Assembly (NCBI RefSeq): GCF_029961025.1 | Contig: NZ_JASBVP010000007.1 | Coordinates: 372,001-436,000 of the forward strand | Length of the DNA: 64,000 bases | Direction: 5' to 3' | Origin: Mycobacterium sp. | GTDB lineage: Bacteria > Actinomycetota > Actinomycetes > Mycobacteriales > Mycobacteriaceae | Part shown: positions 18,936-29,339 of the stretch, piece by piece | How positions within the stretch are numbered: the first letter of the stretch is position 1 | Layout of the letters: every line of letters starts with the position of its first letter | Translations under genes and position numbers: made by a program | The notes under the pieces: generated by a model | What the model saw: the letters and a program-made list of their open reading frames with translations, nothing else | Told to the model about the DNA's origin: nothing | Database searches by the model: none

Positions 18936-19631
18936 ATGTCTTCGCTGTCGGGTGCCGATCGGGCGACCGATCCACCTGCGCCGCGCCTGCCCGCGGATCA
19001 TCCCGGGGTCAACGAGCTGTTCGCGGTGCTGGCCTACGGCGAGGTGGCCGCGTTTTACCGACTTGCCGAGGAGGCGCGGATGGCACCGGACCTGCGGGGG
19101 CGGATTTCGATGGCGAGAATGGCGGCCGCCGAGATGGGGCACTACGAACTGTTACGCGAAGCCCTGGAGCGCCGCGGTGTCGACGTGATACCGGCGATGG
19201 CCAGGTACGCGTCGGTGCTCGACGACTACCACCGGCTGACCACGCCGAGCACCTGGCTGGAGGCTTTGGTGAAGACCTATGTCGGCGACGCCCTGGCCGC
19301 CGATTTCTACCTGGAGATCGCCGACGGGTTGCCCGACGAGGTCGCCGATGTGGTGCGGGCAGCGCTGGCGGAGACCGGGCACTCGCAATTCGTTATCGCC
19401 GAAGTGCGGGCCGCGGTGACGTCGAGCGCCAAGCAGCGCAGCCGGCTTGCGCTGTGGTCCCGACGCCTGCTCGGTGAGGCGGTCACCCAGGCCCAATACG
19501 TGCTGGCCCTGCACGACGAGCTGGCGGATCTGGTGCTGTCCGCCGCGGAAGGGCTGAGCCAACTGGGGGCGTTTTTCGACCGTCTCCAGCAAACCCACGA
19601 CAGGCGAATGCGCGAACTGGGCCTGCGGTAA
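18936..19631 (+). CDS. Ferritin-like di-iron protein, MiaE-like hydroxylase family (Rv3210c-like)
   Basis: This 231-residue, all-helical protein has the same length as Rv3210c. Carboxylate-histidine motifs expected of a ferritin-like di-iron centre are visible: Glu in AYGEVAAFY, ExxH in AAEMGHYELL, and ExxH in LAETGHSQF. The family is annotated as ferritin-fold or tRNA-(MS[2]IO[6]A)-hydroxylase-like, but the substrate in mycobacteria is not established. The ATG start is well placed and the gene is divergent from rhlE. Confidence 0.87.
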   Translation: MSSLSGADRATDPPAPRLPADHPGVNELFAVLAYGEVAAFYRLAEEARMAPDLRGRISMARMAAAEMGHYELLREALERRGVDVIPAMARYASVLDDYHRLTTPSTWLEALVKTYVGDALAADFYLEIADGLPDEVADVVRAALAETGHSQFVIAEVRAAVTSSAKQRSRLALWSRRLLGEAVTQAQYVLALHDELADLVLSAAEGLSQLGAFFDRLQQTHDRRMRELGLR

Positions 19632-19670
19632 CCCGCTGGTGCCGTCGCTCGCCCCGGGCGAGCCGGAAGG

Positions 19671-20222
19671 TCAGCGGGTGCAGGTTGCGATCATCGTATT
19701 GCCGGTGGACGCCACGATCGTCTGACCCTCGGCGTCGATGATCGCGCAGTTGAGCCGGGCGTACAGGCTGGTCGCGACGACGGAGCGGGTCTGTACCCCG
19801 GGGTCGAGGACCACGGTCTTTCGCCATGGCAGCGCCACGTTGAAGTCGGTGCGGGGCAGGCCCTGGGCGTCGGTGTAGATCACGGTCACCAAATCGAGGA
19901 GTTGTTTGGTCCCGGTCACCGTGTAGACGACGGCGCGCGGATTCACGGCAGGCGGTGCGGGCGGGCTGGCTGCCGGCGGTGGGGCGCTCGGTTCCGCGGT
20001 GGGGGTTTCGACGGGACCCGCGGTGGGCGTCGTGGAAGGCGGCGGTACCACGGTGGTAACCGTTTCGGGGGGGAGCACGGCGGTGGGCGCCGTTGTCGGG
20101 TTTGCCGGCCGCGGCACGGCGGTCACGGTTCGGCTCGGTGAGGGAACCACGGTGGCGGTAATTGACGCGCTGTCCCCCCCGTTGACGATGACGACGGTGG
20201 CGATGACGGCGAGCACCAGCAC
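19671..20222 (-). CDS. Membrane-anchored Thr/Pro-rich secreted-domain protein (Rv3209-like)
   Basis: An N-terminal hydrophobic segment (VLVLAVIATVVIV) is followed by a long Pro/Thr/Val-rich linker (about residues 25-100). A compact C-terminal domain has two Cys (NCAIIDAE and ATCTR), resembling MmpS-type membrane-tethered domains. The GTG at 20222 places the membrane segment at the very N-terminus. The frame is open further upstream to 20384 and encodes a plausible cytoplasmic leader (GIAVEDSPDDDAARTDDGSAA), but no ATG, GTG or TTG occurs in that extension. Either the start is unusual or a frameshift has separated the original start. Confidence 0.7.
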   Translation of the reverse strand: MLVLAVIATVVIVNGGDSASITATVVPSPSRTVTAVPRPANPTTAPTAVLPPETVTTVVPPPSTTPTAGPVETPTAEPSAPPPAASPPAPPAVNPRAVVYTVTGTKQLLDLVTVIYTDAQGLPRTDFNVALPWRKTVVLDPGVQTRSVVATSLYARLNCAIIDAEGQTIVASTGNTMIATCTR

Positions 20223-20551
20223 ACCGCCGGCGATTGCGGCGACCGGGCGCCAGTGATGGCCGTCCGCCGCCGCGGACCCGTCGTCGGTGCGGGCCGCGTC
20301 ATCGTCCGGGGAATCTTCGACGGCGATGCCGAGGTGGTTGGTGGTGCTGATGATGCTGATGATATCGATGGCTCTTGACCGTGCCTACGTGATGTCTGGG
20401 CGTGTCGGGCGATCGCTGCGGCAGTGGTGATGCCGGATTGCCGCCCCGGTGCTCCGGGCGGCCGGGTCCCATCTGCCGCGTGCGTCCACTAGCCTGCTGC
20501 TAAGACGGTGTTGTCTGAAGCTTTGTCTACAGGTGGACGGAAGGGACCGGC

Positions 20552-20791
20552 GTGGAGGTCAAGATCGGTATCACGGACAGCCCCCGCGAGCTGATATTCA
20601 CGACGAGGCAAACACCCGATGAGGTCGAAGCATTGGTCACCGCCGCCCTGCGCAAGGACTCCGACGTGCTGAGCCTGTCCGACGAGAGAGGACGCCGGTT
20701 TTTGATCAACACCGCCAAGATCGCCTACGTCGAGATCGGTGTCGCCGACGTGCGCCGGGTGGGTTTCGGGATCGCGGTGGAGTCCGCCTAG
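20552..20791 (+). CDS. DUF3107 protein TB9.4 (Rv3208A-like)
   Basis: This 79-residue acidic protein starts at GTG 20552. It opens with MEVKIGITDSPREL, has a central helix (TPDEVEALVTAAL) and ends with the conserved KIAYVEIGV...RVGFG motif. The family is small, conserved in actinobacteria and of unknown function. In M. tuberculosis the homologue is the antigen TB9.4. It converges on fasR across a stretch holding an interspersed repeat copy and a 17-bp duplication. Confidence 0.88.
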   Translation: MEVKIGITDSPRELIFTTRQTPDEVEALVTAALRKDSDVLSLSDERGRRFLINTAKIAYVEIGVADVRRVGFGIAVESA

Positions 20792-20811
20792 CCCCGTCGA
20801 GCCCCCACCTG

Positions 20812-20860
20812 GCCCGACGACGATACGGGCCGTAACGCAGCCTGGGGAGGCGTGGGGCGG
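20812..20860 (+). repeat. Interspersed repeat, single copy related to the 57-bp minisatellite
   Basis: The copy begins GCCCGACGACGATACGGGCC and ends GGGGAGGCGTGGGGCGG. It matches the unit at 12484-12696 at most positions of the two conserved blocks. It lies between convergent genes. Confidence 0.7.
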
Positions 20861-20868
20861 CCACCTTT

Positions 20869-21665
<797 letters not shown>

Positions 21666-21760
21666 TCACCGGCGCGATGCCCTGGCCGGCGCAAAGGGCC
21701 GCCGGGACTATCAGGCGCGCCGCAGGTCACAGCGTGCCGCGGCTGTGTCATCCTGGGGCT

Positions 21761-22783
21761 GTGACATCGTCGCGGCACTGGCAAAGCACCGGGCGGCTGC
21801 CGATGCTCCGCGACGACTGGCGAGAGCCATTACGCGCGCAGCGTGACCCCCTCGCCGGGAGTTCCGGCCGGTCACGGACCGACCGCGACCGGCGCCGGTG
21901 GCGCAAACAAACCCGGCTGGGTCGCTTCGTGTCCACCTACGGGTGGCGCGCGTACGCGCTGCCGCTCCTGGTGGTGCTCACGGCGGTGGTGGTGTACCAG
22001 ACGGTGACCGGGACCAGCGCGCCGGCCCCGGCGTCGCGGGGACCGGCTCAGGGGCCCCCGGCCATCGGGGCGGTGGGCACGGCGATCATCGACGCGCCAC
22101 CCCCTGGCCTGGGCCGCCTCGACGCCGGCCTGCCCACCGGGATGCTGCCGGACGGCGGTCCGTTCACCTCGGCCGGTGACAAGAGCTGGCATGTCATTCC
22201 GGGCACCGAGCCGCAGGTCGGCCGCGGCACCGCCAAGGTGTTCAGCTACACGGTGGAGGTCGAAAACGGCATCGATCCGGCGATGTTCGGCGGCGACGAT
22301 GCGTTCGCCCGGATGGTCGACCAGACGCTGGCCAATCCCAAAGGCTGGACGCACAATCCACAGTTTGCGTTTACCAGGGTCGATAGCGGAAATCCGGACT
22401 TTCGGATCTCGTTGGCGACCCCGATGACGGTGCGTGAGGGATGCGGTTACGAGTTCCCGCTGGAGACGTCCTGCTACAACCCGTCGTTCGGGCCCGCGGG
22501 TCAGGCGAGGGTATTCATCAACGAGGCGCGGTGGGTCCGCGGGGCGGCCCCCTTCGAGGGCGATGTGGGCTCCTACCGGCAGTATGTGATCAACCATGAG
22601 GTCGGCCATGCGATCGGGTATCTGCGCCACGAGGCATGCGACAAGCAGGGCGGGCTCGCGCCGGTGATGATGCAGCAGACGTTTTCCACCGCCGATGACG
22701 ATGCCGCGAAGTTCGACCCCGAATGGGTCAAGCCGGACGGCAAGACCTGTCGCTACAATCCCTGGCCCTATCCGACCGCCTGA
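21761..22783 (+). CDS. DUF3152 membrane-anchored metallopeptidase-like protein (Rv3207c-like)
   Basis: This 340-residue protein has a short cytoplasmic Arg-rich N-terminus, one membrane segment (ALPLLVVLTAVVVYQTV) and an extracytoplasmic domain. The domain has the metzincin-like zinc motif HEVGHAIGYLRHE, with three His ligands and the catalytic Glu, and conserved Cys pairs (EGCGYEF, ETSCYN, EACDK, KTCRYN). This suggests a secreted-side zinc protease, though no activity has been established for the family. GTG 21761 and ATG 21803 are both possible starts; neither has a strong ribosome binding site. Confidence 0.8.
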   Translation: MTSSRHWQSTGRLPMLRDDWREPLRAQRDPLAGSSGRSRTDRDRRRWRKQTRLGRFVSTYGWRAYALPLLVVLTAVVVYQTVTGTSAPAPASRGPAQGPPAIGAVGTAIIDAPPPGLGRLDAGLPTGMLPDGGPFTSAGDKSWHVIPGTEPQVGRGTAKVFSYTVEVENGIDPAMFGGDDAFARMVDQTLANPKGWTHNPQFAFTRVDSGNPDFRISLATPMTVREGCGYEFPLETSCYNPSFGPAGQARVFINEARWVRGAAPFEGDVGSYRQYVINHEVGHAIGYLRHEACDKQGGLAPVMMQQTFSTADDDAAKFDPEWVKPDGKTCRYNPWPYPTA

Positions 22784-23052
22784 TTCGGCTGCGACCAGAC
22801 CGGGCGGTGAGCCGGCAAATCGGGAGGCGGACCGACGCCACTGGGATCCGGTCGGCGGATCCGGTCGGCGGGAAGCTGCCCGGTCCCGTTACCGTTGACC
22901 TGTTTACCCCTGTTTGCCGTGGACAAAGAGAACTGCTGTGATGGTGGTGGTTAGCACTGGTGCGAAACGCGACATTGCCTGGGCAGGTGGGCCGAGCATC
23001 GGCGGAGGAGCGAGCCGAGAAATCAGAAAGAGGAGATAACGAGGAGACAGTG

Positions 23053-24231
<1,179 letters not shown>

Positions 24232-24266
24232 TCATTGCGGGAGTTCAGCGCGGTTACCCTGAGCCT

Positions 24267-25139
24267 GTGAGTGTCGAGGACCGTTTGAGTGTCGAGCGGC
24301 CGCCCGAGCACGTTTTGGCGGCGTTCGGCCTGAGCGGTGTGCGCCCGGTGCCGCTGGGTGACGGGTGGGAAGGCGGCTGGCGGTGCGGTGAGGCGGTGCT
24401 GTCGATGGTGGTCGACCACGCCCGCGCCGCCTGGTCGGCGCGGGTACGGGAGACCCTTTTCGTCGACGGTGTGCGTCTGGCCCGGCCGGTCCGCTCCACC
24501 GACGGGCGCTACGTGATTTCCGGCTGGCGGGCAGATACCTTCGTGGCCGGCGCACCGGAGCCCCGGCACGACGAAGTCGTCTCGACCGCGGTGCGGCTGC
24601 ATGAGGCCACGGCCAAACTGGAGCGGCCCCGGTTTCTCACCCAAGGGCCCACGCTGCCGTGGGCGGATGTCGATGTTTTCATCGCCGCCGACCGTGCCGC
24701 GTGGGAGGAGCGGCCGTTGCAATCCGTTCCACCGGCGGCGCAGGTGGCCCCCGCGACGGCCGACGGGCAGCGGTCCGTTGATCTGATCAACCAGCTCGCC
24801 GGGCTGCGCAGGCCAACGAAGAGCCCCAGTCAACTGGTGCACGGAGACCTTTATGGGACGGTGCTTTTCGAGGGTACCGCGGCGCCCGGGATCACCGACA
24901 TCACGCCCTACTGGCGACCCGCCTCGTGGGCGGCGGGAGTGGTCGTCGTCGACGCACTTTCCTGGGGTGACGCCGACGACGGGCTGATCGAGCGGTGGAG
25001 TGCGCTACCGGAATGGCCACAAATGTTGTTGCGTGCGTTGATATTCCGCCTAGCGGTTCATGCGTTGCACCCGCGGTCCACTGCGGACGCCTTTCCGGGG
25101 CTGGCTCGCACCGCGGCTCTGGTCCGGCTGATGCTCTAA
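24267..25139 (+). CDS. Actinobacterial TIGR02569-type protein (Rv3205c-like)
   Basis: A 290-residue protein close in length to Rv3205c (292 residues). The fold looks phosphotransferase-like: LVHGDLYGTVLFEGTAAPGITDITPYW resembles the HGDLxxxN...IDW catalytic pattern of aminoglycoside phosphotransferases. The substrate is unknown. GTG 24267 (VSVEDRLSVERPPEHVL) is chosen by length. It follows moeZ by 35 bp and may share its transcript. Its 3' end overlaps the antisense end of the alkyltransferase-like gene. Confidence 0.82.
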   Translation: MSVEDRLSVERPPEHVLAAFGLSGVRPVPLGDGWEGGWRCGEAVLSMVVDHARAAWSARVRETLFVDGVRLARPVRSTDGRYVISGWRADTFVAGAPEPRHDEVVSTAVRLHEATAKLERPRFLTQGPTLPWADVDVFIAADRAAWEERPLQSVPPAAQVAPATADGQRSVDLINQLAGLRRPTKSPSQLVHGDLYGTVLFEGTAAPGITDITPYWRPASWAAGVVVVDALSWGDADDGLIERWSALPEWPQMLLRALIFRLAVHALHPRSTADAFPGLARTAALVRLML

Positions 25140-25487
25140 CCCCATTGCCCGGCTCCTCCCCGACCGTAACCCGGCCGCATCGTCGCCGGAAGAGAAGTCG
25201 TAACGGGCCTCACGCAACGCAACCCGGCCACCGACACTCAGTACCCCTTCGGCACGCAATAGTTCCAGCTGCCGGGCGGCGAGATGCCGAGCCGGGCGTC
25301 CGGATGCGCTGATCACCCGGTGCCAGGGCAGGTCGCCGGAGTCGGTGCGCATGACCCATCCGACGATCCGCGGACTGGCAAGTCCGGCCGCGGCGGCGAT
25401 ATCGCCATAGGTGGCGACCCGCCCCGCGGGGATGGCCGCCACCAGCGCACGGACCCGTTCGATCTGGTCATCGGAAACTCGCGCCAT
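25050..25487 (-). CDS. Alkyltransferase-like (ATL) DNA repair protein, C-terminally extended
   Basis: ATL proteins bind O6-alkylguanine and hand it to excision repair. The core (about residues 1-100) has the MGMT helix-turn-helix (AGRVATYGDIAAAAGLASPRIVGWVM) and PWHRV, with Trp replacing the Cys of the methyltransferase PCHR motif, which defines ATLs. The usual family length is about 100 residues. Here the frame reads on through an interspersed repeat (25141-25190) and into the antisense of the neighbouring gene, adding about 45 Arg/Ser-rich residues. The extension is probably accidental. Confidence 0.82.
   Translation of the reverse strand: MARVSDDQIERVRALVAAIPAGRVATYGDIAAAAGLASPRIVGWVMRTDSGDLPWHRVISASGRPARHLAARQLELLRAEGVLSVGGRVALREARYDFSSGDDAAGLRSGRSRAMGLEHQPDQSRGASQPRKGVRSGPRVQRMNR
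25141..25190 (-). repeat. Interspersed repeat, single inverted copy
   Basis: On the minus strand it begins CCGGCGACGATGCGGCCGGG and contains GGGGAGGAGCCGGGC, closely matching the 57-bp minisatellite unit at 12484. It lies between two convergent genes and supplies coding sequence to the tail of the ATL gene. Confidence 0.75.
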
Positions 25488-25516
25488 GGTCAACAGTTAG
25501 CAGTTAGCGATCGCAG

Positions 25517-26299
25517 TCAGCGGATCTGCTCGCGGATCACCGCGGCGACTTCAGCGGGCTTGGCCTGCGCGACCATGTGCCGGCACTCGAAATCCAGCAG
25601 CCGAAAGTCGGCTCCCAGCTGCCGCCGAAGCCCGGTGACGAGCTCCCTGGCGACATACGGCGGAGAAGTCCACTTCGCCCGCACAAGGGTCGTCGGAGTT
25701 CCCTTGTGCGGCAGCACAATAGCACGGGCTAGCTCACTCCAGTAGGAGATCATCGCCGGCAGGCTGATCCGCCAGCGGTAGCGACCATCGGGCAGCGCGA
25801 CCAGGTGCTCCTCGAGCTCGGCGTCAAGCACGGCGGGCGCCACGTCAGCCCAGGCACCCGCCGCCTTGTCCGCGCGGGCTTCCGTGGCGCTCGGATAGTC
25901 AGGGGAGGCTAACATCGCATCGGCGATCGCGCGCACCCGCTCGCCGTTCAAACCGATCGCCGGGTCCAGCAGCACCAGCGCCGTGACCAGGTCCGGGCGC
26001 TGGGCGGCCAGATGCAGCGCGACCGCGCCGCCGAACGAGTGCCCAACCACCAGCACCGGGGCCTCGGCGCGCTCCTCGAGCACAGCGGCCAGCGCCCGGA
26101 CGTTGGCGTCGATGGTCCATGGTGCAGCCCATGACGACCTCCCATGGCCGAGCAGATCGGGTGCGGCCAGAGCGATTTCCGCCAAGTGGTCGAAGGCCAG
26201 CCGTTGCCAGCGCTGCCCGTGGCCGGTCAGCCCGTGTAGTGCCAGCACCCGCGGGGGGCCGGGCGGTCCGTAATGGTGAACGTAGAGGTCGCAGCTCAC
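25517..26299 (-). CDS. lipV: Alpha/beta hydrolase, LipV-like
   Basis: This 260-residue serine hydrolase has the oxyanion-hole motif ALHGLTGHG, the nucleophile elbow GHSFGG, the acid DPAIGL region and a C-terminal His (ECRHMVAQ). By family and position it corresponds to Rv3203 LipV, an esterase/lipase, though it is longer than the annotated 224 residues. No signal peptide is visible. It is the last gene before the accessory island that interrupts the M. tuberculosis gene order. Confidence 0.85.
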   Translation of the reverse strand: MSCDLYVHHYGPPGPPRVLALHGLTGHGQRWQRLAFDHLAEIALAAPDLLGHGRSSWAAPWTIDANVRALAAVLEERAEAPVLVVGHSFGGAVALHLAAQRPDLVTALVLLDPAIGLNGERVRAIADAMLASPDYPSATEARADKAAGAWADVAPAVLDAELEEHLVALPDGRYRWRISLPAMISYWSELARAIVLPHKGTPTTLVRAKWTSPPYVARELVTGLRRQLGADFRLLDFECRHMVAQAKPAEVAAVIREQIR

Positions 26300-26690
26300 G
26301 ACTAGATGGTGCCAGGGGGGTGCGCCCGCGGTCGGCCGGCCCGCCGCATCCGGCGACGGGTCCGCATGCCGACAGCGCGAAATATGTGTTCAGAGCCACA
26401 AGTTATACCTGGCGTCAAAACCAAGCTGGCTCGATGAGCGGGGAGGTGATGACCATGCCGAGACCTCGTGATCCCCCGGCTGAATTGCAGCGGCCCCTCA
26501 ACAACCGTCGAACAGCGCTACCCACCCGTCGGGGAAGCGAATGGCGGCCTGGCGAGACCACGACCAGCCGCAGCGCAGAAAACCCTGAGCACCTGAGCGC
26601 GGGCAACGGAGGGCTACGTCAAAGTGGCCCAACCCCTGTCAAGCCCCACTGTGGTGCCCTCTGATGAAAGACATCTCAGGAAGTTGAAAG
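26300..26690. other. Non-coding stretch between lipV and the IS110 element
   Basis: About 390 bp contain no gene I can support. An ATG at 26434 opens a 76-codon frame, but the product is low-complexity and has no recognisable family. This is probably the left flank or noncoding end of the IS element plus the island junction. Confidence 0.5.
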
Positions 26691-27923
26691 TCAAGCCGTG
26701 AGTGGGAGAGGAGGTGGAAACGCCCGGTGTTCGTCGTAGGGCTGGCCGGTTTGCAGGCAGTGGTGAAGCTGGCCGAGGAACTTGTTGAACAGGTGCCGTT
26801 GGGCTTGGCGGTTCCAGTCTCCGGCCGCGCGGCGGGCGTCGTAGTGGCGGCGGGCTCCCGGGGAGCTGCGCAGCGCGGCCAGCGCCCAGATCGACCCGAC
26901 AGTTGCCAGGCGCCGGTTCTTGATATGGCGGTGTGTCACTATGGTTTTCTTGCCGCTGGCTCGGGTGATGGGGGCGGATCCGGCGAAGGCCTTCAATCCG
27001 CGGGCGTCGGCGAAGCGGGTTCGGTCGTCGCCGATCTCGGCCAGCACCCGGGCGCCGGCCAGCTTCCCCAGCCCGGGAAAGCTGGTGATGATCTCGGCGT
27101 CCGGGTGTCGCTCAAAATGGGCGGTCGCCGCCTCAGTCAACTCATCAGCGGCGGCGCTGGCGGCCTGGAACTGGCGCAGCAGCGCCGTCAGCTGAATGCC
27201 CATGGCGTTTTCGACTGCGGGCGGCTGGTGCAGGTAGGTGCCGGTGAACACCGCGCGCAGCCGCTCGACGTCGCGGTCGAGGTCGCGGCGGCGGCCGGCT
27301 TTGATCAGCAGTCGGCGCAGCCGCGCCGGGGTCAACCGGGCAGCCTCGGCGGGAGTGGGTGCGGCGGCCAGGATGGCGCGGGCATCGGCGCGGGCCAAAC
27401 CCCCGCTGGGCAGCCCGGCAAAGGCGATGATCGCGGCCGGGTAGAAGTCCTTGAGCAGGTCACGGATCTGGTTGCCGATCTGCTGGCGCGCCCACACCGC
27501 GTCTTGCTGAGCCCGGGCCAGCACCCTAATGGCCTGGGCCAGCTCGGTGTCGGCAGGCAGCGGGCGGTGCGCGTCGGGGTCGGTGCGCACCATGTTGGCC
27601 AGCAGCACCGCGTCGGTGGCATCGGATTTGGCCCCCGACAGCGCATACCGCGCCCGATAGCGGGAGGCCGCCAGCGGGTTGATCGGATAGATCACCCGAC
27701 CGGTCTCGCGCAGCGCAGCGACCCACAGCCCGCGGTCGGTTTCGATCCCCACCGGGATCGGATCATCGGCGGTGTCGCCGGCATCGGCCAACAGCGTCAA
27801 CAGCTGGGCGAAGCCGGCCGCGTCATTGCTGACCCGTCCGCGCGCCACCACACGCCCGTCGTCGTCGACGACCGCGACATCGTGATGATCAGTGGCCCAA
27901 TCAATTCCACAAAACAGTGCCAA
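26691..27923 (-). mobile_element. IS110-family transposase (intact)
   Basis: The 410-residue transposase appears complete. The N-terminal DEDD (RuvC-like) domain begins MALFCGIDWATDHHDVAVVD, with the first acidic residue in GIDWA. The C-terminal Tnp_20 domain holds SFPGLGKLAGARVLAEIGD and ITRASGKK, where the catalytic Ser of the family is expected. IS110-type elements lack clear terminal inverted repeats, so its ends are not defined; noncoding flanks of about 360-390 bp lie on each side. Its presence and the loss of synteny mark 26.3-30.6 kb as acquired DNA. Confidence 0.92.
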
Positions 27924-28286
27924 GGCATCCCTCCGGTACTCGGTGATTGTGTTGTCCCCGGCGGAGTTGTGCGGCGCCCTAATCGCAGGACTCGATGGTC
28001 CGTCATCTCAGTAGCCGTCCGTGACTCCAGCCCACCGCGAGACCTCGTTCTATCGAAGAGCTCAAGGCTCGGGAACAACCATCAGGAAGTCAACCCCGCG
28101 GCAAGCTCGGGCAACAGCATCCCACCACCCACACACGTGACCTGCCGCCAGGCGCGCCGCTCTTTCACAAGGCGTCGAACGCCGGGAGACACCAGGCATC
28201 AACCCGGCGGCAGACCCCGCCAGAAACAGACCCCGGTCAACACGACCAGCACCCATCCCTACTAACCGATTAGGAGGCAACAAACC
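27924..28286. other. Non-coding flank of the IS element, upstream of the ANTAR gene
   Basis: About 360 bp upstream of the transposase start hold no supportable gene on either strand. In IS110 elements such flanks often encode the bridge RNA that guides insertion, so a structured RNA here is possible but cannot be shown by eye. TTAGGAGG at 28271-28278 serves the ANTAR gene. Confidence 0.45.
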
Positions 28287-28601
28287 ATGCCCGACGAGCG
28301 TCGGCCTCGCGAGGCGCGCTGGGTCGGCGCGCGGATTTTGGATACCGCCGAAGGGGTTCTCATCGCCCTGCGCCGCTGCCGGCTCGACGAGGCGTTTGTC
28401 GACATCATGCAAACGGCTAAACGACACAATGTGAACGCAGTCGAGCTGGCGGGCGCGCTGGTCAGCATCGCCGAAAGCCAACACGGCAAGAATCTCGATG
28501 ACCCCGCCGTCGCCGCAGCCCTTACCGCGTGGGGCCACTTGTTTGGCGCTAGCGCGCGCGATCGCGCGCCCGCCGAGGCGCTGCCCGGTGAGAACGCCTA
28601 A
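28287..28601 (+). CDS. Stand-alone ANTAR-domain protein
   Basis: ANTAR domains bind paired RNA hairpins and prevent transcription termination. This 104-residue protein consists almost wholly of an ANTAR-like three-helix segment (RILDTAEGVLIALRRCRLDE, then DIMQTAKRHNVNAVELAGALV). No receiver, GAF or PAS domain precedes it, unlike PdtaR-type regulators, so its input signal is unclear. TTAGGAGG lies eight bases before the ATG. It is followed by a short GCTACCGTT-rich direct repeat (28615-28665), and then the convergent small acidic protein and MerR genes. Confidence 0.75.
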   Translation: MPDERRPREARWVGARILDTAEGVLIALRRCRLDEAFVDIMQTAKRHNVNAVELAGALVSIAESQHGKNLDDPAVAAALTAWGHLFGASARDRAPAEALPGENA

Positions 28602-28675
28602 ACGGTAGGGAAGGCGGGTCTCCCGCTACCGTTCAGGCGCGACCGCTACCGTTTAGGCGCGACCGCGCGGGGCTG

Positions 28676-28879
28676 TCAGCGGGGGAATTCGCCCTCCTCG
28701 TCAGGAATGGGGACGACAATCGCTTGATCGATCAGGTCGGCCTCATTGGCTTCGCGCTCGTTGATGTCGGTCAGATAGGAGATGTCCAGGCCCGCATCGT
28801 CCCCGGAAACGATCGCTCGTTGTTCAGCCGCGTCGGCTTCAGGTTTTTCGCCGGTCCCCGCGGTTTCCCTGGCGTCCAT
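28676..28879 (-). CDS. Small acidic hypothetical protein
   Basis: A 67-residue, strongly acidic protein with no membrane segment or cysteine (ISYLTDINEREANEADLIDQ in its centre). The ATG at 28879 follows AAGGAGGGG by about eight bases, a very strong ribosome binding site. Its start overlaps the 3' end of the merR-type gene by 41 bp in another frame, so the two are probably cotranscribed and coupled. No family is recognised. Context suggests a role linked to the MerR/Hsp20 stress module. Confidence 0.65.
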   Translation of the reverse strand: MDARETAGTGEKPEADAAEQRAIVSGDDAGLDISYLTDINEREANEADLIDQAIVVPIPDEEGEFPR

Positions 28880-29294
28880 CGTTCGAGCCCCTCCTTCCCC
28901 TTCTCGACCCGACGCTACCAGCTGCCGCGCGTTGACCAGCCTTCAACTTGGCATTATCCAAGCGCAACTGGGTGTTGTGAGACTCCAGTTGGCTGTTTCG
29001 GCTTTCCAGATCCAGTATCCGAGCGATACCGGCAAGGTTGACACCCTGCCGGACCAAATCGGTGATCTGCTTGAGTCGGTCGAGGTCGTCGTCGCTGTAA
29101 CGACGGGTGCCGCCAGGGGTGCGGGACGGCCTCAACAGTCCCCAGCGCTCGTAGAGCCGCAACGTCTGCGGACCGATTCCGGACAGCTCGGATGCCACCG
29201 AGATGCCGTATACGCCGCGCGCAGACCGCGAGGTGGTGTCATCGCTCGAATGGCGGTCTCTGTCGCGAGGAAACCTGTTAGTGTCCACATACAT
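28839..29294 (-). CDS. MerR-family transcriptional regulator (HspR-like)
   Basis: This 151-residue protein has a MerR winged helix-turn-helix (YGISVASELSGIGPQTLRLYERWGLL, then SRTPGGTRRYSDDDLDRL) and a coiled-coil region (LDLESRNSQLESHNTQLRLDNAKL). It ends in a basic Gly/Arg tail. The layout resembles HspR-type regulators of heat-shock genes. It is divergent from hsp20. A 15-bp palindrome lies eight bases upstream of its ATG and related palindromes precede hsp20, consistent with autoregulation and control of hsp20. Confidence 0.85.
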   Translation of the reverse strand: MYVDTNRFPRDRDRHSSDDTTSRSARGVYGISVASELSGIGPQTLRLYERWGLLRPSRTPGGTRRYSDDDLDRLKQITDLVRQGVNLAGIARILDLESRNSQLESHNTQLRLDNAKLKAGQRAAAGSVGSRRGRRGSNDGRQGNRGDRRKT

Positions 29295-29301
29295 AAAGAT
29301 A

Positions 29302-29316
29302 CCATGTCAGACATGG
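29302..29316. promoter_or_regulatory. Palindrome CCATGTC-A-GACATGG at the MerR gene start
   Basis: A perfect 7-bp inverted repeat with a 1-bp spacer, just upstream of the merR-type start codon. Binding here would block its translation start region or promoter. Confidence 0.6.
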
Positions 29317-29321
29317 GTAAT

Positions 29322-29339
29322 CTATGTACCATAACATAG
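29322..29339. promoter_or_regulatory. Palindrome CTATGT-N6-ACATAG in the merR-hsp20 intergenic region
   Basis: 6-bp perfect arms with spacer ACCATA. The half-site is shared with the palindromes at 29302-29316 and 29523-29540. Confidence 0.5.

Noticed and set aside
26434..26664. 76-codon plus-strand frame left of the IS element
   Set aside because: Low-complexity product with no recognisable family.
26670..28100. TCAGGAAGT motif on both sides of the transposase as IS ends
   Set aside because: The match is short and imperfect, and IS110 elements lack reliable terminal repeats.
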